Source: Cryobacterium sp. MP_M3 (GTDB lineage Bacteria > Actinomycetota > Actinomycetes > Actinomycetales > Microbacteriaceae). Taken from it: 64,000 bases of DNA. Below, in pieces: positions 34,071-43,186 of the stretch. The stretch is from positions 62,001 to 126,000 of the forward strand of contig NZ_JADOVI010000011.1 in NCBI RefSeq assembly GCF_015752155.1, given 5' to 3'. Below the pieces are notes generated by a model. The model was given only the letters and a program-made list of their open reading frames with translations. It was not told where the DNA came from and did not search any database. The translations under genes were made by a program, and so were the position numbers. Position 1 is the first letter of the stretch. Every line of letters begins with the position of its first letter.

Positions 34071-35311
34071 CCGACGTGCAGGCCGGCCGCACCCTCGCCC
34101 CGGCCGACTACATCTCCCTCGAGAACGACCACGCGGCGCACAACTACCATCCGCTGCCCGTCGTCGTCGCGTCCGGCGACGGCGCCTGGGTGACGGATGT
34201 CGACGGCAAGCGCTACCTGGATTGCCTGGCGGCGTACTCCGCGGTCAACTTCGGGCACTCCAACCCGGTGCTCCTCGAGGCCGCGCGCGCCCAGCTCGGC
34301 CGGATCACCCTCACCAGCCGCGCCTTCCACAACGACCAGCTCGGCCCGTTCGTCGCCGCGCTCGCGAAACTCGCCGGCAAGGACATGGTCCTGCCGATGA
34401 ACACCGGCGCCGAGGCGGTCGAGTCGGCGATCAAGGTCGCCAGGGCCTGGGGCTACCGGGTGAAGGGCGTCTCGGCCGGGCTGGCCAACATCGTCGTGGC
34501 CGGCGAGAACTTCCACGGCCGCACCACCACGATCATCAGCTTCTCCGACGACGAGTCGGCCCGCAAGGACTTCGGCCCGTTCACGCCCGGGTTCCGCACG
34601 GTTCCCTACGGCGACGCCGCCGCGCTCGAGGCCGCGATCGACGAGAACACGGTCGCCGTGCTGCTCGAGCCGATCCAGGGCGAGGCCGGGATCGTCGTGC
34701 CGCCCGCGGACTACCTGCCCGCCGTGCGCGAGATCACCACCCGGCACAACGTGCTCTTCATCGCGGACGAGATCCAGTCCGGCCTCGGCCGCACGGGTGC
34801 CACGTTCGCCTGCGACCTGGTCGGGGTCGTGCCCGACCTCTACCTGCTCGGCAAGGCCCTCGGCGGCGGCATCGTCCCGGTGTCCGCCGTGGTCGGCAAC
34901 ACAGACGTCCTCGGCGTGCTCCGCCCGGGCGAGCACGGCTCCACCTTCGGCGGCAACCCGCTCGCCGCCGCGGTCGGGCTCGCCGTGGTCGAGCTGCTCG
35001 CCACCGGCGAGTACCAGGAGCGGGCGCGCGTCCTCGGTGCCCGGTTGCACGCCGGACTGCTGGGCCTGATCGGCCACGGGGTCGTCGCCGTGCGGGGCGC
35101 AGGACTCTGGGCCGGGATCGACATCGATCCGGCCCTGGCCTCGGGCCGTGCCGTCTGCGAGGCGCTGCTGGCGCGAGGGGTGCTCGCCAAGGACACCCAC
35201 GGTTCGACGGTGCGGCTGGCCCCGCCGATCGTGGTCTCGGAAGAGGACATCGACTGGGCCGTCGCCCAGCTCGCCGCCGTGCTCGAGGAGTTCGCCGCGA
35301 GTCGCCCGTAG
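34067..35311 (+). CDS. rocD: Ornithine--oxo-acid transaminase
   Basis: A 414-aa class III PLP aminotransferase. PLP lysine K263 in LLGKALGGGI, the aldehyde-pocket DEIQSGLGRTG and NTGAEAVESAIKVAR are the ornithine aminotransferase pattern; ENDHAAHNYHPLPVV at the N-terminus is also typical. It turns ornithine and 2-oxoglutarate into glutamate semialdehyde (P5C) and glutamate. The start overlaps the upstream gene stop as ATGA. The product P5C is a substrate of the second domain of PutA encoded 8 kb away. Confidence 0.93.
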   Translation: MTDVQAGRTLAPADYISLENDHAAHNYHPLPVVVASGDGAWVTDVDGKRYLDCLAAYSAVNFGHSNPVLLEAARAQLGRITLTSRAFHNDQLGPFVAALAKLAGKDMVLPMNTGAEAVESAIKVARAWGYRVKGVSAGLANIVVAGENFHGRTTTIISFSDDESARKDFGPFTPGFRTVPYGDAAALEAAIDENTVAVLLEPIQGEAGIVVPPADYLPAVREITTRHNVLFIADEIQSGLGRTGATFACDLVGVVPDLYLLGKALGGGIVPVSAVVGNTDVLGVLRPGEHGSTFGGNPLAAAVGLAVVELLATGEYQERARVLGARLHAGLLGLIGHGVVAVRGAGLWAGIDIDPALASGRAVCEALLARGVLAKDTHGSTVRLAPPIVVSEEDIDWAVAQLAAVLEEFAASRP

Positions 35312-35324
35312 CCTCCCGTCGAGT

Positions 35325-35361
35325 TCGACCGTTTCGGTCGAGGTTGACCGGTGCGCCGGTC
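35325..35361. terminator. Double hairpin between convergent rocD and lldD
   Basis: TCGACCG-TTT-CGGTCGA (35325-35341) is followed at once by GACCGG-TGCG-CCGGTC (35346-35361). Two adjacent perfect hairpins between convergent stops most likely act as a bidirectional terminator. The first is also a variant of the TCGA-type repeat found elsewhere in the window. Confidence 0.55.
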
Positions 35362-35430
35362 GGTCTCGACCGGAAAGGTCCCACTCGGTTGCCGGGGCGG
35401 CACCCGAGCGGGCGGCGCGGCGGGCGGCGG

Positions 35431-36693
35431 TCAGCGGTCGGCGGGGATGCCGGCCGGCCGGCCGATCGGGGTCAGCCGGGCGAGCTGGGTGACGTGGCCG
35501 GGTTCGAGTTCCTCGAGCGAGTTCACGCCCAGCAGCCGCATGGTGCGGGTGATCTGGCCGGAGAGGATCTCGATGGCCCGGTCGACGCCGGCCTCGCCGC
35601 CGGCCATCAGGCCGTAGAGGTAGGCGCGGCCGACGAGAGTGAAGCGGGCGCCGAGGGCCACGGCGGCGACGATGTCCGCGCCGCTCATGATGCCCGTGTC
35701 CAGGTGTACCTCGAGGTCGGTTCCGACCTCGCGGACGACCTGCGGCAGGAGGTGGAACGGGATCGGGGCCCGGTCGAGCTGCCGGCCGCCGTGGTTGGAG
35801 AGGATGATGCCGTCCACGCCGAGTTCGGCCAGCCGGGTTGCATCCGCCACGGTCTGCACGCCCTTGACCACGACCTTGCCCGGCCACTGCGCCTTGATCC
35901 AGGCGAGGTCCTCGAATGTGACGGTCGGGTCGAACATGGTGTCGAGGAGGTCGCCGACCGTGCCGCTCCACCGGTCGAGGGAGGCGAAGGCGAGGGGTTC
36001 GGTGGTGAGGAAGTTGATCCACCACTCGGGCCGGGGCAGCGCGTTCAGCACCGTGCCCACCGTCAGGGCGGGCGGGATGGAGAACCCGTTGCGCTTGTCC
36101 CGGAGCCGGGCGCCCGCGATGGGCACGTCCACGGTCACCAGCAGGGTGTCGAAGCCGGCCTTCGCGGCCCGGTCGACGAGGGCCATCGACCGGTCGCGGT
36201 CCTTCCACATGTAGAGCTGGAACCAGTTGCGCCCGGCCGGGTTCGCCGCCTTGACGTCTTCGATCGACGTGGTTCCCATCGTCGACAGCGAGAAGGGGAT
36301 GCCGGCCTTCGCGGCCGCGTGGGCGCCGGCGGTCTCTCCCTCGGTCTGCATCATCCGGGTGAAGCCGGTCGGCGCGATCCCGAACGGCAACGCCACGGGG
36401 GCGCCGAGCACATCCCAGCCGGTGGAGACCGCCGAGACGTCGCGGAGGATCGCCGGGTGGAACTCGATGTCCTCGAACGCCTGGCGAGCCCGGGCGAGGG
36501 AGATCTCCGACTCCGCCGCGCCCTCGGTGTAGTCGAATGCGGCCTTCGGCGTGCGGCGCTTCGCGATCGTCCGCAGGTCGTGGATGGTCAGCGCAGCCTC
36601 GAGCCGGCGCTTCCTCGCGTTCAACTCCGGCACCTTGAACTTCATCAGGGGGGCCAGGTCTGCGATCTTCGGGATTCGTCGTTGAACCATCAT
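35431..36693 (-). CDS. lldD: FMN-dependent alpha-hydroxy-acid oxidase / L-lactate dehydrogenase (quinone) type
   Basis: A 420-aa FMN enzyme of the glycolate oxidase/LldD family. Motifs: [62 protein letters not shown] (catalytic Lys), [12 protein letters not shown] (catalytic His and substrate Arg) and [19 protein letters not shown]. It oxidises L-lactate or another 2-hydroxy acid and feeds electrons to quinone or oxygen. A MM start leaves 36693 or 36690 open. It is directly preceded by a FadR-type regulator gene, as in lld operons. Substrate is inferred. Confidence 0.85.
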   Translation of the reverse strand: MMVQRRIPKIADLAPLMKFKVPELNARKRRLEAALTIHDLRTIAKRRTPKAAFDYTEGAAESEISLARARQAFEDIEFHPAILRDVSAVSTGWDVLGAPVALPFGIAPTGFTRMMQTEGETAGAHAAAKAGIPFSLSTMGTTSIEDVKAANPAGRNWFQLYMWKDRDRSMALVDRAAKAGFDTLLVTVDVPIAGARLRDKRNGFSIPPALTVGTVLNALPRPEWWINFLTTEPLAFASLDRWSGTVGDLLDTMFDPTVTFEDLAWIKAQWPGKVVVKGVQTVADATRLAELGVDGIILSNHGGRQLDRAPIPFHLLPQVVREVGTDLEVHLDTGIMSGADIVAAVALGARFTLVGRAYLYGLMAGGEAGVDRAIEILSGQITRTMRLLGVNSLEELEPGHVTQLARLTPIGRPAGIPADR

Positions 36694-36739
36694 GGGGTGT
36701 CCGTTCGGTGGAGGGTCCGGTGGGTCCCGGCCCACGCGG

Positions 36740-37456
36740 TCAGGCGTGGAGCGGGTGGTCGTGGGTTTCGGCGTAGTAGCCCTCGATGTGGGCGACGACC
36801 CGCTCGCGGGCCAGCGCGGGCTCCGCGGTGGCGATGGCGGCGAGGATGGCCCGGTGTTCGCCCCGGAGGCGGGCGGACGTCTCCGCCCACGAGGCCAGGC
36901 CGAGCGCCCCGGCCCGCGCGTAGCCCTCGATGGCGCTCCGGAGCCCGGCCATCGTGGCCGTGATGACCTGGTTGCCGGAGGCGGTGGCCAGGGAGAGATG
37001 GAACTGGGTGTCGAGCGCGAGGAACTCGGCCTCGGTCAGGGCGGGGGAGTCCATCGCGTCGAGCAGCTGCGCCGAACCGGCGAGGTCAGGGCGTGCGGAT
37101 GCCCCGGCCAGGTCGGCCACCACCGCGGCCTCCAGGATGAGACGGGTCTTCACCACGTCGGCGACCGGGAATCCCTGCGCCGCGACCTGCAGTCGCATCA
37201 GGGCCGACATCCCGCCGCCGGGCAGGGCGACGATGATCGCCCCAGCCGAGGGGCCGGACCCTGCCGCCGTGCGGATCAGCCCGAGCACCTCGAGCACCCG
37301 GAGCGCCTCGCGCACGCTGGAGCGTCCGACACCCAGGTCGGCGGCGAGGGCACGCTCGGCGGGGAGGTGGTCGCCGGGGGAGAGGCGGCCGGAGAGGAGG
37401 TCGGCTTCGATGCTTTCCAGCACGACTTCCCACGCACGACGCTCGGTGCCTGGCAC
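36740..37456 (-). CDS. FadR-type GntR regulator of the adjacent hydroxy-acid oxidase
   Basis: A 238-aa FadR-subfamily protein: winged helix ([48 protein letters not shown]) and all-helical FCD domain with metal-binding His/Asp pattern ([24 protein letters not shown]). GTG 37456 sits behind GAGGAGGA. Position 46 bp before lldD in the same direction suggests an LldR-like, hydroxy-acid-responsive repressor. Confidence 0.85.
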   Translation of the reverse strand: MPGTERRAWEVVLESIEADLLSGRLSPGDHLPAERALAADLGVGRSSVREALRVLEVLGLIRTAAGSGPSAGAIIVALPGGGMSALMRLQVAAQGFPVADVVKTRLILEAAVVADLAGASARPDLAGSAQLLDAMDSPALTEAEFLALDTQFHLSLATASGNQVITATMAGLRSAIEGYARAGALGLASWAETSARLRGEHRAILAAIATAEPALARERVVAHIEGYYAETHDHPLHA

Positions 37457-37588
37457 AGGGTCCTCCTCGGCGTTGGGGCGGCAGCCGCGCGGGGATCCAG
37501 CGGCGGGTGTGGTCTGACCACAGTACACGCGGAGGCCGGCCCGGTCTACCACCTCTCCTGCGGCAGCGTCCCTCCCGCCGGCATCCGT

Positions 37589-38635
37589 CTACCGGGTGTA
37601 CGGGCGGGGGAGCGCGAGGCCGCGGTCGGCCATGATCTGGCGCACCCGGCTGGGGTAGTCCGTGATGATGCCGTCGACGCCCTCGTCCATCAGGGTGCTG
37701 ACATCGGCCGGCTCGTTGACGGTCCACGGGATCACCGGGAGGCCGAGGGAATGCGCCTCCGTGATCATCGCCGGGGTGGCCGAGGCGAGGTTCGGCGAGA
37801 TGACGTCGTAGCCCTGGGCGGCGGCGGCCTGTGCGAGGGAACCGTTGTACGTGTCGATGTCGATCCCCGCGAGGTTCGGGCTCATGCCGGGGGCTCCGAC
37901 GCCCAGCCAGACGTCGCCGCTGGACAGGGCGACCAGGGGGAGGTCCGGCGCGATCTCCCGGGTGAGGTTCAGGGATGCCCAGTCGAAGCTCTGCAGGGTG
38001 GTGCGCCCGGCCAGGCCCGACCCCTCGATCTCGCCGACGACGGACCGGGTCAGGGCCTCCATTTCGTCGGCGCCGTCGGGGCCGGCCACTTCGACCTTGG
38101 TTTCCACGTTGAGGCGGACCTTCCGGGCGTCGTACTCGTCGACCAGGGCGAAGACGTCCTGCAGCAGGGCGATGCGGTTCCCCGCGATCACGGTCTGGGT
38201 GGGGAAGCCGGGAAGCTGCTGGAAGCCGCAGTCCATCGTGCGGATCTGGGCCAGCGTGAGGTCACGCACCCGGTCGTCCGCATAGGGGAATGCCGGATCG
38301 CCGGCGAAGGCCGGGGCGGTGTCCGCGCACTTGGCGGCCGTCATGATGTCGTCGTGCCAGACCACGACCTGGTCGTCCCGGGTCAGGTGGGTGTCCAGCT
38401 CGAGGGTCGTCACGCCCAGCTCCAGGGAACGGGCGAACGCGGCCGTCGACTCCTCGGTCCACTCGCCACGGCCACCACGGTGGGCCTGCAGGTCGAAGGA
38501 GGAGTGTCGGTCGGCGCCGTGGCCGTCGTCTTCCGGGTGGGATTCGGCGGCCAGGGCCGGTGTGGCCAGCGTGGTCGCGACAAGTGCCGCGGAGAGTGCG
38601 GCCGTGACGGCAGTTGAAAGAAGAATTGAGCGCAT
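37589..38635 (-). CDS. Secreted glycerophosphodiester phosphodiesterase
   Basis: A 348-aa GDPD TIM-barrel enzyme exported by an N-terminal signal peptide (about 1-29, ending TPALAA). Catalytic region LQAHRGGRGEWTEESTAAF holds the first His, LELDTHLTRDDQVVVWHDD the metal ligands and second His, and LNVETKVE a further Glu; the end VIPWTVNEPADVSTLMDEGVDGIITDYP is typical. It releases glycerol-3-phosphate from glycerophosphodiesters outside the cell, useful for phosphate or carbon scavenging. A short strong hairpin (38666-38684) stands in its leader. Confidence 0.9.
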   Translation of the reverse strand: MRSILLSTAVTAALSAALVATTLATPALAAESHPEDDGHGADRHSSFDLQAHRGGRGEWTEESTAAFARSLELGVTTLELDTHLTRDDQVVVWHDDIMTAAKCADTAPAFAGDPAFPYADDRVRDLTLAQIRTMDCGFQQLPGFPTQTVIAGNRIALLQDVFALVDEYDARKVRLNVETKVEVAGPDGADEMEALTRSVVGEIEGSGLAGRTTLQSFDWASLNLTREIAPDLPLVALSSGDVWLGVGAPGMSPNLAGIDIDTYNGSLAQAAAAQGYDVISPNLASATPAMITEAHSLGLPVIPWTVNEPADVSTLMDEGVDGIITDYPSRVRQIMADRGLALPRPYTR

Positions 38636-38665
38636 TGCGGGGTCCCCCTGGTGGAGCCGGTGCCG

Positions 38666-38684
38666 GGGCGGCGAAGCGCCGCCC
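38666..38684 (-). promoter_or_regulatory. Hairpin in the leader of the GDPD gene
   Basis: GGGCGGCG and CGCCGCCC pair perfectly around a three-base loop, 31 bp upstream of the GDPD start. In RNA it would be very stable and could affect translation or stop readthrough. Function not determined. Confidence 0.35.
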
Positions 38685-38827
38685 ACCCGGCCACCGTAGG
38701 AATCGGAGGTTGCCGGGCAGGGCCGCCTTCCTGTCTCCGCGGTGAACGGGCGGGGCCAGGCGTGCGGCGCCGGGCGGCCATTCGTTCAGCGGCCCGCGCT
38801 ACGCTTCAGCCACCAGAGGAGGCCACA

Positions 38828-39592
38828 ATGACCATGAGCACCGCGCCACAACTCATCGATCTCACCCTGCCGGGGGCGTCCGGCGGCAGCGCGGGGCTCA
38901 CCGCCCTCCTCGGCATTCCGGCGGGGAGCGGCCCGTGGCCCGGGGTGGTGCTCGTGCACGAGGCATTCGGGCTGACCGATGTGATGCGGCGCCAGGTGGC
39001 CAGGATGGCCGAGGCGGGCTATCTGGCGCTGATGCCCGACCTGTTCACCGAGGGCGGACCGCGCAAGTGCCTCACCGCGACATTCCGTGCTCTCCAGGCC
39101 GGCGAGGGCCGCGCGTTCGTCGACATCGAGTCCGCGCGCCGGTTCCTGCTCGATCGGCCGGACTGCACGGGCGAGGTCGGAGTGCTCGGCTTCTGCATGG
39201 GCGGCGGCTTCGCCCTGGTGGCGGCCGCACGCGGCTTCGACGCGGCATCCGCCAATTACGGCCGCCTGCCCAAGGCCCTCGACGACGCGCTCGCCGGGGC
39301 CTGCCCGATCGTGGCCAGCTACGGCGCGACCGACGCGTCGCTGAGGGGAGCCGCCGGCACCCTCGAGGCCGCGCTCGTGCGGCGGGGGATCCCGCACGAC
39401 GTCAAGGAGTACCCTGGCGCCGGGCATGCCTTCCTCAACGACGCCGAGAGCGGGCCGCCGGTGCTGCGATTCGTGCTCAAGCGCATCCTCGGCGCCGGGC
39501 CTGACCCGGTGGCCGCGGCCGACGCATGGCGGCGGATCGACGCCTTCTTCGGGGAGCACCTGGCCGCCCCGGAGAAGGCGCCCTCCAGCTAG
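38828..39592 (+). CDS. Dienelactone hydrolase family protein
   Basis: A 254-aa alpha/beta hydrolase of the DLH family. Nucleophile C123 in GFCMGGGFAL, E45 in LVHEAFGL, D169 and H200 (PGAGHAFLND) make the Cys-His-Asp triad with the armed-Glu typical of dienelactone hydrolase. It opens cyclic lactone esters; no aromatic-degradation cluster is present, so a general esterase role is possible. AGAGGAGG precedes ATG 38828. Its TAG stop overlaps the stop of the convergent PfpI gene in the shared CTAG. Confidence 0.88.
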   Translation: MTMSTAPQLIDLTLPGASGGSAGLTALLGIPAGSGPWPGVVLVHEAFGLTDVMRRQVARMAEAGYLALMPDLFTEGGPRKCLTATFRALQAGEGRAFVDIESARRFLLDRPDCTGEVGVLGFCMGGGFALVAAARGFDAASANYGRLPKALDDALAGACPIVASYGATDASLRGAAGTLEAALVRRGIPHDVKEYPGAGHAFLNDAESGPPVLRFVLKRILGAGPDPVAAADAWRRIDAFFGEHLAAPEKAPSS

Positions 39593-40194
39593 CGGGCCGC
39601 CTGCAGCGCCGGCTCCGCGGCCGTCGCCTCGGCCGCCTTCGCCTGGGATGCCTCCAGCACCTTCATGAACTCGCGCATCCAGGTGGGGTGGTCCGGCCAG
39701 GCCCGCCCGGAGACGAGGTTGCCATCGACCACGCCGGCGCCGCCCTCGAAGATCCCGCCGCCCAATTCGACGTCGATCTGCAGCGCCGGGTAGGCCGAGG
39801 TGGTGCGGCCGTGCAGCACGCCGGCGGCCGCGAGCAGCATCGGGCCGTGGCAGAGGGCGGCGACCGGGGCGTTCTTCTCGAAGAAGTACCGCACGATCCG
39901 CTTGGCGTCCTCGTCGTTGCGGATGTACTCGGGTGCCCGCCCGCCGGGAACGACGATGGCCACGTAGTCGGCCGGGTCGACGTCCTTGAAGGCGATGTCG
40001 GCATCCCACATGTGGCCGAGCTTCTCGGTGTACGTGTCGAAGCCGTCCACGAAATCGTGCACGACGAACTGCAGCTTCTTCTTCTCCGGCGCGGCGATGT
40101 GCACCTCGTAGCCGGCCTCCTGCAGGCGCTGGTAGGGGTAGAAGACCTCCAGCGTTTCGGCGGCGTCCCCGGTGAGAATGAGTACCTTGGCCAT
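39589..40194 (-). CDS. DJ-1/PfpI family protein
   Basis: A 201-aa class I glutamine amidotransferase-like protein: KVLILTGDAAETLEVFYPYQRLQEAGYEV, VVPGGRAPEY and the nucleophile elbow AALCHGPMLLA with C115. Family members are deglycases, chaperones or intracellular peptidases. The C-terminus is extended by an Ala-rich tail. An AGAGAGG ribosome binding site precedes ATG 40194 and a 13-bp tandem duplication stands just before it. Divergent from an IclR gene, which likely controls it. Confidence 0.88.
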   Translation of the reverse strand: MAKVLILTGDAAETLEVFYPYQRLQEAGYEVHIAAPEKKKLQFVVHDFVDGFDTYTEKLGHMWDADIAFKDVDPADYVAIVVPGGRAPEYIRNDEDAKRIVRYFFEKNAPVAALCHGPMLLAAAGVLHGRTTSAYPALQIDVELGGGIFEGGAGVVDGNLVSGRAWPDHPTWMREFMKVLEASQAKAAEATAAEPALQAAR

Positions 40195-40202
40195 GTCATA
40201 CC

Positions 40203-40228
40203 TCTCTGTATGTCGTCTCTGTATGTCG
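40203..40228. repeat. 13-bp perfect tandem duplication upstream of the PfpI gene
   Basis: TCTCTGTATGTCG occurs twice head to tail (40203-40215, 40216-40228). On the minus strand both copies contain AGAGA and lie right at the ribosome binding site of the PfpI gene. It may be a double binding site for the divergent IclR regulator or a slipped duplication of the leader. Confidence 0.7.
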
Positions 40229-40379
40229 TCGAGTGGGTCGGTGCCGGATGCCGCTGGGACGGCCCGGCGCTCCCAGCATCGCCCCGGCCGGCCAGGCCGG
40301 CAACCGCGATTCGCACCAGGTGCGAAACGGGACGGAATCCGCGGTGTCCGTGCGAGAGCCCCGGCGGTAGGCTCGCCGC

Positions 40380-41156
40380 ATGACTGCAGAGGGGCAGAAC
40401 GGTGACGGCTCGGGGAACCGGTCCGCCGAGCGCGTGCTGCGCATCCTCGAGCTGGTCGGCGCGTCCCCATCCGGGGCCACCGCTGCCGAGATCGCGGCCG
40501 CCCTCGGGCTGAACCTGTCCACGACCTACCGGCTGCTGGGAACCCTGGCGCGGCAGGACTACATCGGGCGTCAGGCCGGTGACCACCGGTACATCCTCGG
40601 GCGCACCGTCGACACCCTCGGCCGGGCACTCCGCTACCAGCTGGTGGCGACGCCCGCGGTGCGAGCCGTGCTCCGGGACGTGCACGCCGCGGCCCACGCT
40701 CCCGCCTATCTCACCGTCTTCCGCGGGGACGACATCGCAGTCGCCCATATCGAGGACTCCCCGGGGTATCCGCGCATCGGCCAGCTGCATGTCGGCTTCG
40801 CCGAGGCCTCGCACGCGACCGCGTTCGGCAAGCTCATGCTCGCGGCCAAGGACGACGTCGGTGTGGCCCGGTTCCTCGAGCGGCACAGCCCGCTCGCCCT
40901 GACCAGCCACAGCGTCACCGACGCGACCGCCCTGCGGGAGCAGCTCGACGAGGTGCGCGCCCAGCAGCTCGCCGTGGAGGTCGAGGAATACATGTCGCAG
41001 CTGGCCTGCATCGCGGCCCCGGTGAAGGCGAAGTCAGGCAAGGTGATCGGAGCGGTGTCCGTGTCGGTCTCGGCGGCCGACTTCTCGCATCGCGCCTACG
41101 ACCTGGAGCGTGCGGTGCGGCGCGGGGCGTGGCAGATCTCCTCGCAGATCGAATGA
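40380..41156 (+). CDS. IclR family transcriptional regulator
   Basis: A 258-aa IclR protein: winged helix (SAERVLRILELVGASPSGATAAEIAAALGLNLSTTYRLLGTLARQDYI) and GAF-like effector domain with AFGKLMLA, YMSQLACIAAPV and VIGAVSVSVSA. IclR members sense small carbon metabolites. It faces the PfpI gene across 185 bp that includes the 13-bp tandem repeat. ATG 40380 begins the protein just before the helix-turn-helix. Confidence 0.9.
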   Translation: MTAEGQNGDGSGNRSAERVLRILELVGASPSGATAAEIAAALGLNLSTTYRLLGTLARQDYIGRQAGDHRYILGRTVDTLGRALRYQLVATPAVRAVLRDVHAAAHAPAYLTVFRGDDIAVAHIEDSPGYPRIGQLHVGFAEASHATAFGKLMLAAKDDVGVARFLERHSPLALTSHSVTDATALREQLDEVRAQQLAVEVEEYMSQLACIAAPVKAKSGKVIGAVSVSVSAADFSHRAYDLERAVRRGAWQISSQIE

Positions 41157-41177
41157 GGCCGGCCGTCGCCCGGCGGC

Positions 41178-41573
41178 TCAGACGAACATCAGCACGAAGC
41201 CGAGCACGGCCGCGGCAAGGCCGGTGCCGAGCAGGATGAGCCCGGTCAGCCGCAGCCCCCGCCCCTCGATCTCCGGCGCATGCGTGCGGCAGTGCGAGGG
41301 CGTCCGGGAATTGAACCAGAGCGGGACATCCTGCCCGGGTGAAAGCTGGTGGGTCTCGTTGGTGGTCGCGGGGCACTCGTGCACTTCGCCGTCCTGATCG
41401 AACCAGCGGATGACGGTTCCCGGCCCCGACGCGGCGATCACCCCGTCGGTCGGGATCCACCGCCCCTTGATCCCGCGCACGAACGCCCCCGCCAGATAGA
41501 GGGCCACGCCGAGGGCCAGGCCGACCAGGGACAGCACCTCGCTGATGAGCGACGTGAGTGAGTGTGTGTCCAA
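41178..41573 (-). CDS. DUF3592-like membrane protein
   Basis: A 131-aa protein with a membrane helix near each end (about 7-27 and 108-129) and between them a small beta domain with GRWIPTDGVIAASGPGT, FDQDGEVHEC and SPGQDVPLWFNSRTPSHC, the DUF3592 layout. Function unknown. The start is TTG 41573, chosen as the first codon before the first helix; earlier codons are not protein-like. Divergent from the POT transporter gene. Confidence 0.7.
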   Translation of the reverse strand: MDTHSLTSLISEVLSLVGLALGVALYLAGAFVRGIKGRWIPTDGVIAASGPGTVIRWFDQDGEVHECPATTNETHQLSPGQDVPLWFNSRTPSHCRTHAPEIEGRGLRLTGLILLGTGLAAAVLGFVLMFV

Positions 41574-41677
41574 TCCGGCCCCTCCGGCAGAAGCAAAGCT
41601 GCTTTTTCGATCGTATCGTGTGCGCCCGGACCCCCGCCGATGCCCCCGAAACGGGGGGCGCGCGGTAAGGTCAAGCA

Positions 41678-43144
41678 ATGAGCACGGTCGCGGAACGAAC
41701 CCCCACCCATGAGGACAGCAGCTTCCTGGGGCAGCCCCGCGCGCTGGCCAACATCTTCGGGGTGGAGATGTGGGAGCGGTTCTCCTTCTACGGCATGCAG
41801 GGCATCCTGCTGCTCTACCTGTACTACTCGGCGACCCGGGGCGGACTGGGAATCCCCCAGGCGACGGCCGCCGGCATCGTCGGTGCGTACGGCGGCGGGG
41901 TGTACCTGTCTACCATCCTCGGCGCCTGGATCGCGGACCGCCTGGTCGGCTCGGAGCGGGTGCTCTTCTTCAGCGCCATCGTTATCGCGGTGGGCCATCT
42001 CGCGCTCTCGCTCATCCCCGGGATCGCCGGGGTCACGGTCGGGCTGATCCTGATCGCGCTCGGCAGCGGTGGCCTCAAGGCCAACGCCACCTCCGTCGTC
42101 GGCGCGTTGTACCGCCGTGACGATCCTCGGCTCGACGCGGGCTTCTCCCTGTTCTACCTCGGCATCAACCTCGGGGCCTTCTTCGGCCCCATCCTGACCG
42201 GGCTGCTGCAGTCCACCCTCGGCTTCCACTTCGGCTTCGGCCTGGCGGCCGTGGGCATGACGATCGGCCTGGTGCAGTACTCCTTCGGGCGGAAGCGCCT
42301 GCCGGAGGTCGTGCACCACGTGCCCAACCCGCTCCCGGCCGAACGCACGCTGCCGTACCTCGTCTCGGCCCTGGCCGCCGTCGCGGCGATCGTCGTGCTC
42401 GTAATGATCGGCGTCATCACTCCGACGAGCCTCGTGACCATGGTCATCGGCCTCACCGTGATCGCGACGATCAGTTACTTCGTCGTCATCCTCCGCAACC
42501 GCCGGATCACCACGGTCGAACGCAAACGCGTCTACGCGTTCATCCCGCTGTTCATCGCGAGCGCCGCGTTCTGGTCGTTGTCACAGCAGCAGTTCACCGT
42601 GGTCACCATCTACGCCGATGAGCGCCTCAACCGCGACCTGTTCGGCTGGGAGCTCCCGGTGTCCTGGGTGCAATCGTTCAACCCGATCTTCATCATCCTG
42701 CTGTCCGGCGCGTTCGCGGCACTGTGGACCCGCTGGGGGTCCCGCCAGCCGTCGACACCGGTCAAGTTCGCGATCGGGACCGCGGTGATGGGCGTCGCCT
42801 TCCTGATGTTCCTGCCCTTCACCGGCGGCGGCGCGAACTCGACGCCGCTGGCAGCGATGGTCGGCATCCTGCTCGTGCTCACCGTGGCCGAGCTCCTGAT
42901 CGGCCCGGTCGGACTGTCGATCACGACCAAGCTCGCCCCGGAGCCGTTCAAAACCCAGATGGTGGCGCTGTTCTTCCTGTCGATCGCGCTCGGCACCGCC
43001 GTCTCCGGCTGGCTGGCCCAGTGGTACACGACGGTCCCGGAGACGCTGTACTTCAGCGTGATCGGCGGCGTCGCCATCGCGCTCGGCCTCCTGCTCGCGC
43101 TGATCTCCCGGCCGATCCTGCGCCTGATGGACGGCGTGCGCTGA
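41678..43144 (+). CDS. Proton-dependent oligopeptide transporter (POT/PTR family)
   Basis: A 488-aa MFS-fold transporter with about 14 segments. The POT proton-coupling motif ExxER is present as EMWERFSFYG near residue 28, followed by GGxLSTxxGAWIADR-type GGGVYLSTILGAWIADRLVG and the conserved FYLGINLGAFFGP. It imports di- and tripeptides with protons. Single gene; DUF3592 gene is divergent. Confidence 0.92.
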   Translation: MSTVAERTPTHEDSSFLGQPRALANIFGVEMWERFSFYGMQGILLLYLYYSATRGGLGIPQATAAGIVGAYGGGVYLSTILGAWIADRLVGSERVLFFSAIVIAVGHLALSLIPGIAGVTVGLILIALGSGGLKANATSVVGALYRRDDPRLDAGFSLFYLGINLGAFFGPILTGLLQSTLGFHFGFGLAAVGMTIGLVQYSFGRKRLPEVVHHVPNPLPAERTLPYLVSALAAVAAIVVLVMIGVITPTSLVTMVIGLTVIATISYFVVILRNRRITTVERKRVYAFIPLFIASAAFWSLSQQQFTVVTIYADERLNRDLFGWELPVSWVQSFNPIFIILLSGAFAALWTRWGSRQPSTPVKFAIGTAVMGVAFLMFLPFTGGGANSTPLAAMVGILLVLTVAELLIGPVGLSITTKLAPEPFKTQMVALFFLSIALGTAVSGWLAQWYTTVPETLYFSVIGGVAIALGLLLALISRPILRLMDGVR

Positions 43145-43186
43145 CGCCGTCGTAGCGCTCGCGGGTTCGTGCGGGCCAGCGGATGC

